From Gemmatimonadetes bacterium T265 (GTDB taxonomy: Bacteria > Gemmatimonadota > Gemmatimonadetes > Gemmatimonadales > Gemmatimonadaceae): a stretch of 64,000 nucleotides of DNA. The notes beneath the pieces are model-generated. The model was not told the DNA's origin. It did not search any database and saw nothing but the letters and a program-made list of their open reading frames with translations. The number at the start of each line of letters is the position of its first letter. The first letter of the stretch is position 1. This document shows positions 34,557 to 43,015 of the stretch, piece by piece. The stretch spans positions 124,001-188,000 of the forward strand of contig BPUI01000003.1 of NCBI GenBank assembly GCA_019973575.1, given 5' to 3'. The translations under genes and the position numbers were made by a program.

Positions 34557-35360
34557 ATGACGTATCTGCTGCCCTACGGCACGCGGGCCATGCTCGCGCT
34601 CGCGCTGCTCGGCGGGCTCGGCGTTGCGGCGATCACGCCGGTGATCCCGGATCTCGTCCGCCGGGCGGCGCCGGCCGGTCGCACGCCGCCGCCGGTCACG
34701 CCGGGGCTGATCGCCCTCGCCGTCGTGCAAGCGGTCGTGGTCGTCGCCGCGAGCGCCTGGATCGGTGCCCGACTTGGACCGAGCCTGGGGCTGGAGAGTC
34801 GCTGGCTCGCGACGCCCGCGGCAGCCGGGTGGGCACCCGGGCGTGGCGGCGGCGCCGCGCCCGGCGCCCCACTCGCGCTCGGCCTCATCCTCGGTGGGGT
34901 CGGCGGCCTCGTGGCGTTCTGGGCGGCGCCTGCACTCGTCGCCTACCTGCGCGCGCTGCCGCTGCGCACGCGCCTGCTGTACGGGGGCCTTACGGAGGAA
35001 GTCGTCATGCGGTGGGGCGTGATGACCGGGGTGACGTGGCTCCTCGCGCGGGCGATCGGGACGTCGGCCGCCGGGCTGCGGACCGGGCGGGTCCCGAGCG
35101 GGGTTGTCCTGGTCGCGATCCTCGTGACGAACGCGCTCTTCGCTGCCGGGCACCTGCCCCTGCTGCGCGCGACGCGGACGCCGGCCCCGGGCCGGGCCGT
35201 CGGGGTCATCTTCGTCGCGTCACTCCCGTGGGGGTGGCTGTTCTGGCGGGGCGGCATCGAATCGGCGATGGTCGCGCACCTAAGCTTCCACGCGGCCGTC
35301 GAAGGGCTCGCCCGCCGGGCGGAACGCGCCACCCGGACCGGTCCACCGTCGACCGGTTAG
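34557..35360 (+). CDS. CPBP-family intramembrane protease-like protein (CAAX protease homologue)
   Basis: ATG 34557; 267 aa, mostly hydrophobic with 7-8 predicted helices. Motif 1 is GGLTEEVVMRWGVMT, the conserved EExxxR that binds the catalytic metal; motif 2 is NALFAAGHLP (FxxxH); and HLSFHA near the C-terminus supplies the third histidine region. Members cleave or bind prenylated or other membrane substrates, and some give bacteriocin immunity. The TAG stop is in a GTTAGGC heptamer. Stands alone. Confidence 0.85.
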   Translation: MTYLLPYGTRAMLALALLGGLGVAAITPVIPDLVRRAAPAGRTPPPVTPGLIALAVVQAVVVVAASAWIGARLGPSLGLESRWLATPAAAGWAPGRGGGAAPGAPLALGLILGGVGGLVAFWAAPALVAYLRALPLRTRLLYGGLTEEVVMRWGVMTGVTWLLARAIGTSAAGLRTGRVPSGVVLVAILVTNALFAAGHLPLLRATRTPAPGRAVGVIFVASLPWGWLFWRGGIESAMVAHLSFHAAVEGLARRAERATRTGPPSTG

Positions 35361-35425
35361 GCCAACAGCGCCGCCCGCGGCGCCGCCGCCGCGCCGCTGT
35401 GCCAACCCGGTCCGGGCGCGGCGCC

Positions 35426-35737
35426 CTAGCCGTGCACATGAAACCGCGTGACGTACGCGAACACGCCCCCGAGCGCCTGCACGATGCCGCTGGCGAGCAC
35501 GCGCATGCCGGGGCGATCCCGCCAGAACCGCCGGCCGGCGGCCAGCGTGAGCGCGCCAGAGACGAGCAGGATGCCCACGAAGCCGAGCAGGTGATCGCGG
35601 TAGGCGACGTAGGTACCGCCGATGGCGCGGGCGGCGAGTAGGTGGCCGAGAAACGCAACACCGACGAAGAGGAGTCCAAGGCCGACGCGAACCCGGCTCT
35701 GGTTGTCAGCGGGACCGATCGCGCCAGGGGTCTGCAT
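35426..35737 (-). CDS. small three-helix membrane protein, unknown function
   Basis: ATG 35737; 103 aa. Hydrophobic segments VGLGLLFVGVAFLGHLLAAR, HLLGFVGILLVSGALTLAAG and VLASGIVQALGGVFAYVT. The C-terminus ends FHVHG. No family is recognised. Convergent with the CPBP gene. Confidence 0.65.
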   Translation of the reverse strand: MQTPGAIGPADNQSRVRVGLGLLFVGVAFLGHLLAARAIGGTYVAYRDHLLGFVGILLVSGALTLAAGRRFWRDRPGMRVLASGIVQALGGVFAYVTRFHVHG

Positions 35738-36361
35738 CCGTCACTTGTGGGGAGAGGGGGAAGTAGCGCGAAGCGTGCGCAGCGCGGGGCGGTCGCGTCG
35801 GCGCGCCATGGCGTACGCGCCACGCTCGCTCGCCGCATCGGGCCGGGGCCGGACTCCCCGCGTGACGTCCGCCACGGCGATCGAGAGCTTCTCGATTGCC
35901 GCGAAGCAGCGGCTCGCACTGTCCTACGGCCCTACGGCGTCGCGCCGCGTCCGTTTCCCGTCCACCTCCCGGGATGCGCGTGGCGCTTCAACCCTCCGCG
36001 CGCGGCGCGACCGCCCGATCCGTCGCGCTCCGCTCCTCCATCAGCGTTTGTGGAACGCCCCCGCGTGAGGCGGATGGCAATTCTGCGACGGGTTCATGGA
36101 TGCGCGCCGGCACGTCGCCCGCGCGACGGCGATGCCGACACTCCAGATCCACTGGGCGGTGCCCCCCGCGCGGTGGCGTGATCCCGCCGTTGTCCGACGG
36201 GGCGAACGCGTTAACTTAAGTTGGTAATCGGCCACCTCTGGGCGTCCGGCCAGCATAAAGGTTCCCCCCTGATGACAAGAGCCCACGGGGCTCTCCCCCG
36301 GCGCAAGCCGGCGGGTAGTCGGGGGGGTCGCTGTTTCCGGGCGCCCCCACGCCGACCGTCG
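35738..36361. other. intergenic, one small hairpin
   Basis: About 620 bp with no recognisable gene. AGAGCCC-ACG-GGGCTCT (36277-36293) is a perfect 7-bp stem with a three-base loop, followed by CCCCC, not by a T tract. It could end the DUF3800 transcript but evidence is weak. Confidence 0.4.
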
Positions 36362-37000
36362 TCAGACGTCGCCCGCGAGGTCGGTCAGGCGCTCGCTCGG
36401 CAGGAAGGGCGCGACCAGCACGTGCGAGCGCGCGTCGCCGCCCTGCCGCTTCCGGTGCACGGCCCAGAGCGCGTAGTCGGCGGCCTGCAGCCCGGCGTGC
36501 GCCGCCGACGCGTGGTGCAGCACACTGAACGGCCGCGCCCCGAGGCGTCGGCGGATGAACTGCTTGAACGCCTTCTCGACCGCCTGCTTCGTGCGCTTGA
36601 GCGGGAGCCGGTCGGTGACGACCACCACGCGCTCGAACGGGTCGTGGTACCGCGCGAACACGGGCGCGAGCAGGCGCTCGGCGCACTCGGGGTAGAACCG
36701 CGCCTCCTCGCGCAACGCCGCCGGTACGCCGGCCTTCTCGACCACGAGGGCGTCGACGTCGAACCCGCCCACGCCCGTCAGCGCCGCGAACACGCGGTCT
36801 CGGACCGCCTGGCGGTCGTCGGTGGCGTGGAACGCCTCGAGCTCGGTGCCCTCAGCCAGCAGCGCGTAGCGGAGCGCGCCGAGCGCGCGCTCGAGCGCGG
36901 CGGGGGCGCGGGTGGCGAGCGTGCCGACGCAGAAGTAGCGACTGCCGTTCGGCCCGAAGTCGAGGTTCCCGCTCTCGTCGAAGAAGAGGTAGATCGCCAC
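36362..37000 (-). CDS. DUF3800 protein
   Basis: GTG 37000 (VAIYLFFDESGNLDFGPNGSRYFCVGTL); 212 aa. The signature FxDESGN at the N-terminus, the middle RTKQAVEKAFKQFIRRRLG and the terminal HAGLQAADYALWAVHRK are typical of DUF3800, predicted to have an RNase H-like fold with acidic residues at the active site. Members are often found near mobile elements and defence genes; activity is unproven. It sits next to a MITE-like element and an IS110 remnant. Confidence 0.85.
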   Translation of the reverse strand: MAIYLFFDESGNLDFGPNGSRYFCVGTLATRAPAALERALGALRYALLAEGTELEAFHATDDRQAVRDRVFAALTGVGGFDVDALVVEKAGVPAALREEARFYPECAERLLAPVFARYHDPFERVVVVTDRLPLKRTKQAVEKAFKQFIRRRLGARPFSVLHHASAAHAGLQAADYALWAVHRKRQGGDARSHVLVAPFLPSERLTDLAGDV

Positions 37001-37087
37001 GCGGGCAACGTACACGGCGCGTCCGCCCGGGTGGCGCCACCCCGCGCGATTCGCCGCGTCGTGAAACGCGCAGAACCCATACGGATA

Positions 37088-37180
37088 CTGTTGGCGAATT
37101 CGCCCACGGTGAAGAAACGCGCGGTGGGCACGAGGGAGAGCGCGGGGCCGATCCCCCCGACCGACGGAATTCGCCAACAG
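37088..37180. mobile_element. MITE-like inverted-repeat element B
   Basis: CTGTTGGCGAATTC (37088-37101) and GAATTCGCCAACAG (37167-37180) are perfect 14-bp inverted repeats bounding 93 bp without coding capacity. The outer motif matches element A at 31908. It lies just upstream of the DUF3800 gene. Confidence 0.55.
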
Positions 37181-37267
37181 CATCCCATACGTTGCCGCGA
37201 CGGGGGCCCACGGCGACCCGTTAGGCACCGAGCTCACTATCGAGACGGCAGGTGAGACTCTCACGAA

Positions 37268-37440
37268 CGACCGTCCTTGCGCCTGGTCCGCCGGTCGCCG
37301 GGGCTGACCTCGACGACCCGCACGTCGCGGCGGCGCAGGAAGCTGGCGAGCCCCACGCCGTGCGAGCCAGTGCCCTCGACGCCGAACGCCTCGACCCGGC
37401 CGAGCCCCTCGGCCCCGTCGCGCAGGGCGGCGTCGCGGTC
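37268..37440 (-). pseudogene. IS110-family transposase remnant
   Basis: One minus frame reads LRDGAEGLGRVEAFGVEGTGSHGVGLASFLRRRDVRVVEVSPGDRRTRR, matching the segment of IS110 transposases around the catalytic Glu (GVEGTGS.G..L...L). No start or C-terminal part is present. It differs from the IS1111-type copies at 1-616 and 3577-4594, so it is the trace of another IS110 lineage. Confidence 0.65.
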
Positions 37441-37760
37441 GGCCGGCGTTCCGTCGGACGGGGGAATGGGCGCGCGGCACGCGTGGTCGGCATGCGGCGG
37501 TCCCCGTGAAGCGTGCGACGGCGACCGCCGGCGGCGGGGCCGCCCGCGGGGCGACCGATCAACGCCCGGACACGACGTCGGTCATCCCCGGGGCAGACGC
37601 GACGGACGGCCGAGCCGAGGAGACTCGCAGTCCCCCCCCCTGTTGTCGCAGGACTGGCGACGACGGTCGACGCACGGCAGGGTTGAGTCGGCCTTGCGCG
37701 GCGGGCTACACTCCGTGGCCGCGTCAAGGGACGTGTGCTGGTGTCGGAATCCAGGAGCTC
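37441..37760. other. intergenic, no gene seen
   Basis: About 320 bp upstream of the PCYCGC-like gene. No convincing protein or structure is seen; the promoter for the downstream genes should lie here. Confidence 0.4.
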
Positions 37761-38195
37761 ATGATGCGCCACGCCGTCCCACGCCGGACGTTGCTCGCCG
37801 CGGGTATTACCGCCCTCGGGGCGTTGCTCGTCCCGGGTCGGCGCGCGAGTGCCGCGCGGGTGCGCGCCGGGGCGCTTGGGCCCCATCCCACCCCGCGGGC
37901 CGGCATCACGGGCGCGCGCGTGCTCACCCGGGAGCAACTCGCGGGCACCCCGCAGCTCGTCGCGCTGTTCGATGCCGTGCGCGCGATCCCCGAGGTGATC
38001 GACGGCATCCGCTGCAACTGCGGCTGTGCGCAGCTGGACGGCTTCTACTCGCTCCTGTCGTGCTACGAAGGCCAGGACGCGATGGCACGGGGATGCCCGA
38101 TCTGCCAGGGGCAGGGCCGGCTCGCCGTGCGGTTGCACCAGGCCGGCAAGTCGCTCGACGCGATTCGCGCGGCGGTCGACGCGAAGTTCGGCTGA
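37761..38195 (+). CDS. PCYCGC-motif-like exported protein
   Basis: ATG 37761; 144 aa. A Tat-like signal (PRRTLLAAGITALGALLVPGRRASA) is followed by LTREQLAGTPQLVALFDAVRAIPEVIDGIRCNCGC and further cysteines at LLSCYEGQDAMARGCPICQGQG. The CxCGC...C...CxxC arrangement matches the PCYCGC family of small secreted or lipid-anchored proteins with a likely metal or redox role. A DUF2911 gene follows 29 bp downstream and is probably cotranscribed. Confidence 0.8.
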   Translation: MMRHAVPRRTLLAAGITALGALLVPGRRASAARVRAGALGPHPTPRAGITGARVLTREQLAGTPQLVALFDAVRAIPEVIDGIRCNCGCAQLDGFYSLLSCYEGQDAMARGCPICQGQGRLAVRLHQAGKSLDAIRAAVDAKFG

Positions 38196-38224
38196 GCGGT
38201 GCGCCGACGGGGACCGGAGCGCAC

Positions 38225-39157
38225 ATGGGAGCATCCACGCGGGGGACCGTCGCGCGACGCGTGGTGGTCGTCGCGACGGGCCTGGCGGGAGCGGCGGGAG
38301 CCGCGACGCCCGCCCGTGCCCAGGTGAAGGCGAGCGAGCTCGGGACGCTGGCGCAGGTGATCGACGGCACGACGCTCACCGTGCAGTACTCGAGGCCTCG
38401 CGTGCGGGGCCGGCATCCCCTGTTCGGCAGCCCGGCGGCGACCCAAGCGGTGCACTGGGGCGAGGTGTGGACGCCGGGCGCCAACTACGCGACGACCCTG
38501 GAGGCGGACAAGGCGATCACGCTCGACGGACACGCCGTGCCCAAGGGGAAGTACTCCGTGTGGTTCGTGGTGCGGCCGTCCGGCGACTGGACCCTGGTGC
38601 TCGACCCGAAGTGGCGGCAGTTCCACAACATGCCGCCGGACTCGACGCCGGCGCAGATCCGCTTCGCGGTGCACACGCGCGACGCCCCGTTCACCGAGGT
38701 CCTGACCTGGTCGATGCCCGCCCTGCGCGTGGACGGCGGCACGCTGGCCTTCACCTGGGACCGGACGACCGTGGCGCTGGACGTCGGCGTGGCGCCCTCG
38801 TTGCGCACCACGATGCCGCTCGCGGACGCGCAGCCGTATCTCGGGCGGTACGACTTCCTGGAGGTCGATGCGGCCGGCAGGGTGACGAAGACGTCGCCGC
38901 TCGTGCTCGACTACGAGCACGGCACGCTCAAGGGCCGGGTCGACGGGCTGTGGAACGGGTACCTGGGGCACTTCGCGATGATCCGCGTGGCGCCGGACTG
39001 GTTCGTGCCCGCCGTGTACGACACGGCGGGGGCGATCGTCGAGGTGCTCCGCCCGGACGTGACGATCGAGTTCACGCGCGACAAGGGCCGCCCGACGACC
39101 TTCGAGTGGCGCGGCGACGACGACAAGGTGTTCGCCAGGGGGACACGTCGGCCGTAG
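38225..39157 (+). CDS. DUF2911 exported protein
   Basis: ATG 38225; 310 aa. Signal peptide VVVVATGLAGAAGAATPARAQ. The family core is clear: VQYSRPRVRGRHPLFG, HWGEVWTPGANYATTLEADKAITLDGHAVPKGKYSVWFVV, DWTLVLDPKWRQFHNMPP and LTWSMPALRVDGGTLAFTWDRTTVALDV. DUF2911 proteins are secreted or outer-membrane-associated beta-rich proteins of unknown function. The C-terminal domain (LGRYDFLEVDAAGR, FAMIRVAPDWFVPAVYD) is less common. Confidence 0.88.
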   Translation: MGASTRGTVARRVVVVATGLAGAAGAATPARAQVKASELGTLAQVIDGTTLTVQYSRPRVRGRHPLFGSPAATQAVHWGEVWTPGANYATTLEADKAITLDGHAVPKGKYSVWFVVRPSGDWTLVLDPKWRQFHNMPPDSTPAQIRFAVHTRDAPFTEVLTWSMPALRVDGGTLAFTWDRTTVALDVGVAPSLRTTMPLADAQPYLGRYDFLEVDAAGRVTKTSPLVLDYEHGTLKGRVDGLWNGYLGHFAMIRVAPDWFVPAVYDTAGAIVEVLRPDVTIEFTRDKGRPTTFEWRGDDDKVFARGTRRP

Positions 39158-39675
39158 GCCGTGCCCTCGGGATCGGCGGCTGGCGAGTTCAGCCCCGTCC
39201 GGGATGCCAGTTCCGTCTCGGAAGGGTGCGGGCTCATCCCTCCGTCTCATCCCGCGCGTCGAGCGAGGGCGAGAGACCGAGATCGAGCGACGGAGCGGCC
39301 GCGGCGCTGGAGGAGGCGGTCGCTCCGGTGTCCCCCGAGCGTCGCGGTGCAGGAACCCTCGCGTGTTGTGACGGATGTGCAGCCGGCGCGGCGCGTCAGC
39401 GTCTCACGCCCGGCGAACGCGGGCCGGTGTCGAGACGCACTCGCCGGCGGGGGGTCTTGGGATCAGCACTCGTCCGAGCTCCGGGCCGGCCTAACGCGCA
39501 CGACAGCCGGCCCCACATCGCAGAAAGGACCGGCCGGTCGAACGGCTACGCTTGCGGGCGCGCCGGCCGACGGCCGGTACCGGGGGCCATGTCGTCCCTC
39601 GCTGGCATCGGCGAGGCTCGGCTTGCCCGTGAGTTGAGTCGCGTTACATTCCCTCATAGCGGAGGGTTATCCACT
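39158..39675. other. intergenic, no gene seen
   Basis: About 520 bp. One GCCTAAC heptamer at 39489. The last 40 bp (TTACATTCCCTCATAGCGGA, then GGGTTATCCACTATG) are AT-richer and probably hold the promoter of the XRE-cupin gene. Confidence 0.5.
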
Positions 39676-40593
39676 ATGGCGGAAGTATCGGGGCGGTTCT
39701 CGAGCGGCCTCGACATGGCAGCCCTTGGCGCACGGGTGCGGGCGGAACGGGCGCGCCGCGGCCTCTCGCTCGACGCGCTCGCGGCGCGCGCCGGGGTGAG
39801 CCGCAGCATGCTCTCGTCAGTCGAGCGCGGGGACAAGGTGCCGACGGTGCTCGTGCTCGACCGGATCGCCACGGGGCTCGGCACGAGCATCGCCCGGCTG
39901 CTCGCGGACGAGCGGCGCGCGCGCGTCGTCGTGCTGCGGGCCGATGCCCAGGACGTGGCGCGGGACCCGGCCGGGTGGGAGCGGCGCATCCTCTCGCCGG
40001 TGCTGCCCGGGGTCGAGTTCGAGTTCATGCGCACCACGCTCCCGCCCGGCGTCGACGCGGGCGTGTTCGCCGCGCACGCCCCGGGCGCCCGCGAGTACGT
40101 CGCCGTCGAGCGCGGCGCGCTCTGCCTGACGCTCGACGGCGCCGCGCACGACCTGCGGGCCGGCGACAGCATCTACTACGACGGCGACTGCGCCCACGGC
40201 TTCGCCAACCCGGGCCGCACGCCCTGCGTGTACTACCTCGCGATGGACGTCGCCGGCCGGCCCGAAGGTGCGGCCCCCGAGGGCACCCCCCCCGCGGGCG
40301 TCCCACCCGGGCACGCCGTCGCTGGGCACGCCGTCGCTGGGCACGCCGTCGCTGGGCACGCCGTCGCTGGGCACGCCGTCGCTGGGCACGCCGTCGCTGG
40401 GCACGCCGTCGCTGGGCACGCCGTCGCTGGGCACGCCGTCGCTGGGCACGCCGTCGCTGGGCACGCCGTCGCTGGGCACGCCGTCGCTGGGCACGCCGTC
40501 GCTGGGCACGCCGTCGCTGGGCACGCCGTCGCTGGGCACGGCCACGCGCAGCCCCATCCCGCCCGCGGTCCTCGACCGGGAGTCCTGACGTGA
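39676..40593 (+). CDS. XRE-HTH plus cupin regulator with a GHAVA repeat tail
   Basis: ATG 39676; 305 aa. HTH_3 domain at residues about 15-75 (LGARVRAERARRGLSLDALAARAGVSRSMLSSVERGDKVPTVLVLDRIATGLG), cupin_2 at about 110-190 (EYVAVERGALCLTLDGAAHDLRAGDSIYYDGDCAHGFANPG). From residue 211 the tail is P(GHAVA) repeated fifteen times then GHGHAQPHP, encoded by identical 15-bp units. The stop overlaps the start of a PLP decarboxylase (GTGA), so it likely senses an amino acid or amine and controls that enzyme. The repeat tail is not part of the family. Confidence 0.88.
   Translation: MAEVSGRFSSGLDMAALGARVRAERARRGLSLDALAARAGVSRSMLSSVERGDKVPTVLVLDRIATGLGTSIARLLADERRARVVVLRADAQDVARDPAGWERRILSPVLPGVEFEFMRTTLPPGVDAGVFAAHAPGAREYVAVERGALCLTLDGAAHDLRAGDSIYYDGDCAHGFANPGRTPCVYYLAMDVAGRPEGAAPEGTPPAGVPPGHAVAGHAVAGHAVAGHAVAGHAVAGHAVAGHAVAGHAVAGHAVAGHAVAGHAVAGHAVAGHAVAGHAVAGHAVAGHGHAQPHPARGPRPGVLT
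40306..40530. repeat. 15-bp coding minisatellite, 15 units
   Basis: GCTGGGCACGCCGTC repeats fourteen times without a base change (40321-40530), preceded by one variant (CCCGGGCACGCCGTC). The unit keeps the reading frame and encodes AGHAV. Identity of units argues for recent expansion or gene-conversion-like homogenisation. Confidence 0.98.
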
Positions 40594-42218
40594 CGTCGCC
40601 ACTGTCACCTCACCCCGACGCGCCGTCCCGCGCGGCGTCCGACGACCCCCCGTTCGCCTGGACGGCCGACGAGATCCGCCGCGTGGGCTACCGCGCGATC
40701 GACCTCGTCGCGGCGCACCTCACCGACCTGCCGGGCGAGCCGACCTTCCGGCCGGTCCCACAGGCCCTCGCCGATGCGTTCCGAGCCGAGGCCCCGCCGG
40801 CCGCCGGCGAGGGGCCCGACGCGGTGCTCGACCGCTTCGCGCGCGACGTCGCGCCGTACCCGTTCGGCAACGGGCACCCGCGCTTCTTCGGCTGGGTCAA
40901 CTCGCCGCCGGCCGTGATGGGCGTCGTCGGCGCCGCGCTCGCGGCCGCGATGAACCCGAGTGTGGCGGGAGGCAACCACGCCGCGGTGTGGGTCGAGCGG
41001 CAGGTGACGGAGTGGATGAAGGCGCTCCTCGGCTTCCCGGCCGACGGCATGGGGCTGCTCGTGAGCGGCGGGTCGGCCGCGGCCATCACCGCGCTCGCGG
41101 TCGCGCGCCACCGGGCCTGCGCCCGGCGCGGTTGGGACGTGCGGGCCGAGGGGTTGCCGCTCGTGGTCGACGGCCGCCCGCGCCACCTGCTCGTCTACAA
41201 GAGCGCCGAGGGGCACGGATGCAACCAGAAGGCGGCCGAACTGCTCGGGCTCGGCCGCGCGAACGTGCGCGAGGTGCCCGTCGACGCCGCGCTCCGGATG
41301 CGCCCCGACGCGCTCGACGCGATGCTTGGCGCCGACGCGGCGGCCGGGCACGCGCCCGTGGCCGTGGTGGCGAGTGCGGGGACCGTGAACACCGGCGCGG
41401 TCGACCCCTTAGCCGCCATCGCCGACGTGTGCGCGCGGCGCGGCGTGTGGCTCCACGTGGACGGCGCGTACGGCGCGCCGGCCGCCCTCCTCGCCGGACC
41501 CTCGGCGCCTGACGGGCTCCCCGCCGAGGACTGCGCGGCCCTCGCCGCGCTCGGGCGGGCGGACAGCGTGGCGGTGGACGCGCACAAGTGGCTCTACGTG
41601 CCCGTGGACGCGGGGCTCGTGCTCGTCCGCGACGCGGGCGCGATGCGCGACGCGTTCAGCCTCGTGCCGCCGTACCTGCGCACCGACGGCAACGCACACG
41701 GCGTGCAGGGGCCGCCGTGGCTCGCCGAGTACGGGGCCGAGCAGACGCGACCCTTCCGCGGGCTCAAGGTCTGGATGGCTATGCGCCACCTCGGGATGGA
41801 GGGCTACCGCGCGCTCGTCGCCCGCGACGTGGCGCTCGCGCGGCACTGGGCGGCCCGCGTGCGCGCCGAGCCGGAGATGGAGCTCTGGGAGCCGCAGGGC
41901 CTGAGCATCGTGTGCTTCCGGGCCGCCCCCGAGGCGCTCGACGGGCCGGCCGTCGACGCGCTCAACCGGCGCGTGCTGCGGGACGTGCAGCTCGGCGGCG
42001 CCGGCTTCCTCTCGAGCACCGTCCTCGGCGGGCGCTTCTGGTTGCGCGCCTGCGTGGTGAACCCGCGCGCGACGGCGGCCGACGTCGACGCGGTACTCGA
42101 CGCGGTGCTCGCGGCCGTCCGCACAGCGGCCGGTGACGCCCGGCAGGACGCCGCCACAGGCGTACCCCAGACGGACTCGGGCACCGCGCCCTCTGGGGGC
42201 GCCGGGGCCGGGCACTGA
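40590..42218 (+). CDS. PLP-dependent group II amino acid decarboxylase (aromatic-L-amino-acid type)
   Basis: GTG 40590 overlapping the regulator stop; 542 aa. N-terminal EIRRVGYRAIDLVAAHLTDLPGEP, then HPRFFGWVNSPPAVMG, GLLVSGGSAAAITALAVARH, VASAGTVNTGAVDPLAAIADVC, WLHVDGAYGAPAALLA (Asp contacting the PLP nitrogen) and SVAVDAHKWLYVPVD, with Lys333 as Schiff-base residue. The family decarboxylates aromatic amino acids or related substrates to amines. The C-terminal 30 residues are low-complexity. Probably one operon with the XRE-cupin gene. Confidence 0.92.
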   Translation: MTSPLSPHPDAPSRAASDDPPFAWTADEIRRVGYRAIDLVAAHLTDLPGEPTFRPVPQALADAFRAEAPPAAGEGPDAVLDRFARDVAPYPFGNGHPRFFGWVNSPPAVMGVVGAALAAAMNPSVAGGNHAAVWVERQVTEWMKALLGFPADGMGLLVSGGSAAAITALAVARHRACARRGWDVRAEGLPLVVDGRPRHLLVYKSAEGHGCNQKAAELLGLGRANVREVPVDAALRMRPDALDAMLGADAAAGHAPVAVVASAGTVNTGAVDPLAAIADVCARRGVWLHVDGAYGAPAALLAGPSAPDGLPAEDCAALAALGRADSVAVDAHKWLYVPVDAGLVLVRDAGAMRDAFSLVPPYLRTDGNAHGVQGPPWLAEYGAEQTRPFRGLKVWMAMRHLGMEGYRALVARDVALARHWAARVRAEPEMELWEPQGLSIVCFRAAPEALDGPAVDALNRRVLRDVQLGGAGFLSSTVLGGRFWLRACVVNPRATAADVDAVLDAVLAAVRTAAGDARQDAATGVPQTDSGTAPSGGAGAGH

Positions 42219-42225
42219 GACTCAC

Positions 42226-42840
42226 GTGCTGGTCGGCTACGCCCGCGTGTCGACGGCCGAGCAGTCGCTCGCGCTCCAACAGGACGCGCTCGCGAAGGCC
42301 GGCTGCGGCCGGACGTTCAGCGACGTCGTGAGCGGTGCGGTCGAGGAGCGCGTCGGACTGGCCGCGGCGCTCGACTACGTGCGCGAGGGTGACACGCTCG
42401 TGGTGTGGCGCCTCGACCGCCTCGGTCGGACGCTGCGGCACCTCATCGCCCACGTGACCGCCTTGGGCGCGCGCGGCGTCGGCTTCCGGTCGCTCACCGG
42501 GGCGATGGACACGACGACCACGGGCGGGAAGCTCGTGTTCCACATCTTCGGCGCGCTCGCCGAGTTCGAACGCGACCTGATCCGCGAGCGCACCAGAGCG
42601 GGGCTCGCCGCGGCCCGCGCGCGCGGCCGCATGGGCGGGCGTCCGCGACTGCTCAGCCCGGAGCGCGTGGAGATGGCGCGCGTGCTGCTGGCCGACCCGC
42701 TGCGGCCCATCGACGAGGTGTGTGCCGCGCTGCACGTGTCGCGGGCCACCCTGTACCGCTACGTGCCGAGCGGCAGCCGGCCCGCCCGCACCGTCCCGCC
42801 CGAGCGCGCCGGCCGGTTCCGACGCGGGCCGCTGCGTTAG
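42226..42840 (+). CDS. serine recombinase, Tn3-resolvase/invertase type
   Basis: GTG 42226, 7 bp after the decarboxylase stop; 204 aa. LVGYARVSTAEQSLALQQDAL contains the catalytic Ser, followed by VVWRLDRLGRTLRHLI (active-site Arg), GALAEFERDLIRERTRAGLAAARARGRMGGRPR (E helix) and a C-terminal HTH (IDEVCAALHVSRATLYRYV). No Tn3-type transposase, inverted repeats or invertible segment is recognised nearby, so it is an orphan. Its TAG lies in a GTTAGGC heptamer. Confidence 0.92.
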   Translation: MLVGYARVSTAEQSLALQQDALAKAGCGRTFSDVVSGAVEERVGLAAALDYVREGDTLVVWRLDRLGRTLRHLIAHVTALGARGVGFRSLTGAMDTTTTGGKLVFHIFGALAEFERDLIRERTRAGLAAARARGRMGGRPRLLSPERVEMARVLLADPLRPIDEVCAALHVSRATLYRYVPSGSRPARTVPPERAGRFRRGPLR

Positions 42841-43015
42841 GCATGCCCGTCTCCATTCGCCGCGTTCTGACGCACGCGACACGGGACGCGCACGCGTGCC
42901 AGAACTCGAGACCGACCGGGAAGTCGGGGAAGTTCTGAAACGCGGACTCTGACGCCGCACATAGGACCGTCGCCAGGGCACGGCTCGACCCGCCCCCACG
43001 AGCACACCGCGCGCT

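Noticed and set aside
36277..36293. Rho-independent terminator
   Set aside because: Perfect 7-bp stem but no T tract on either side; kept only as a note in the intergenic entry.
40306..40530. CRISPR array
   Set aside because: Regular repeats but no spacers: 15-bp units are directly adjacent and in frame within a gene.
42226..42840. Integron integrase
   Set aside because: It is a serine recombinase with the YARVST motif, not a tyrosine recombinase like IntI.
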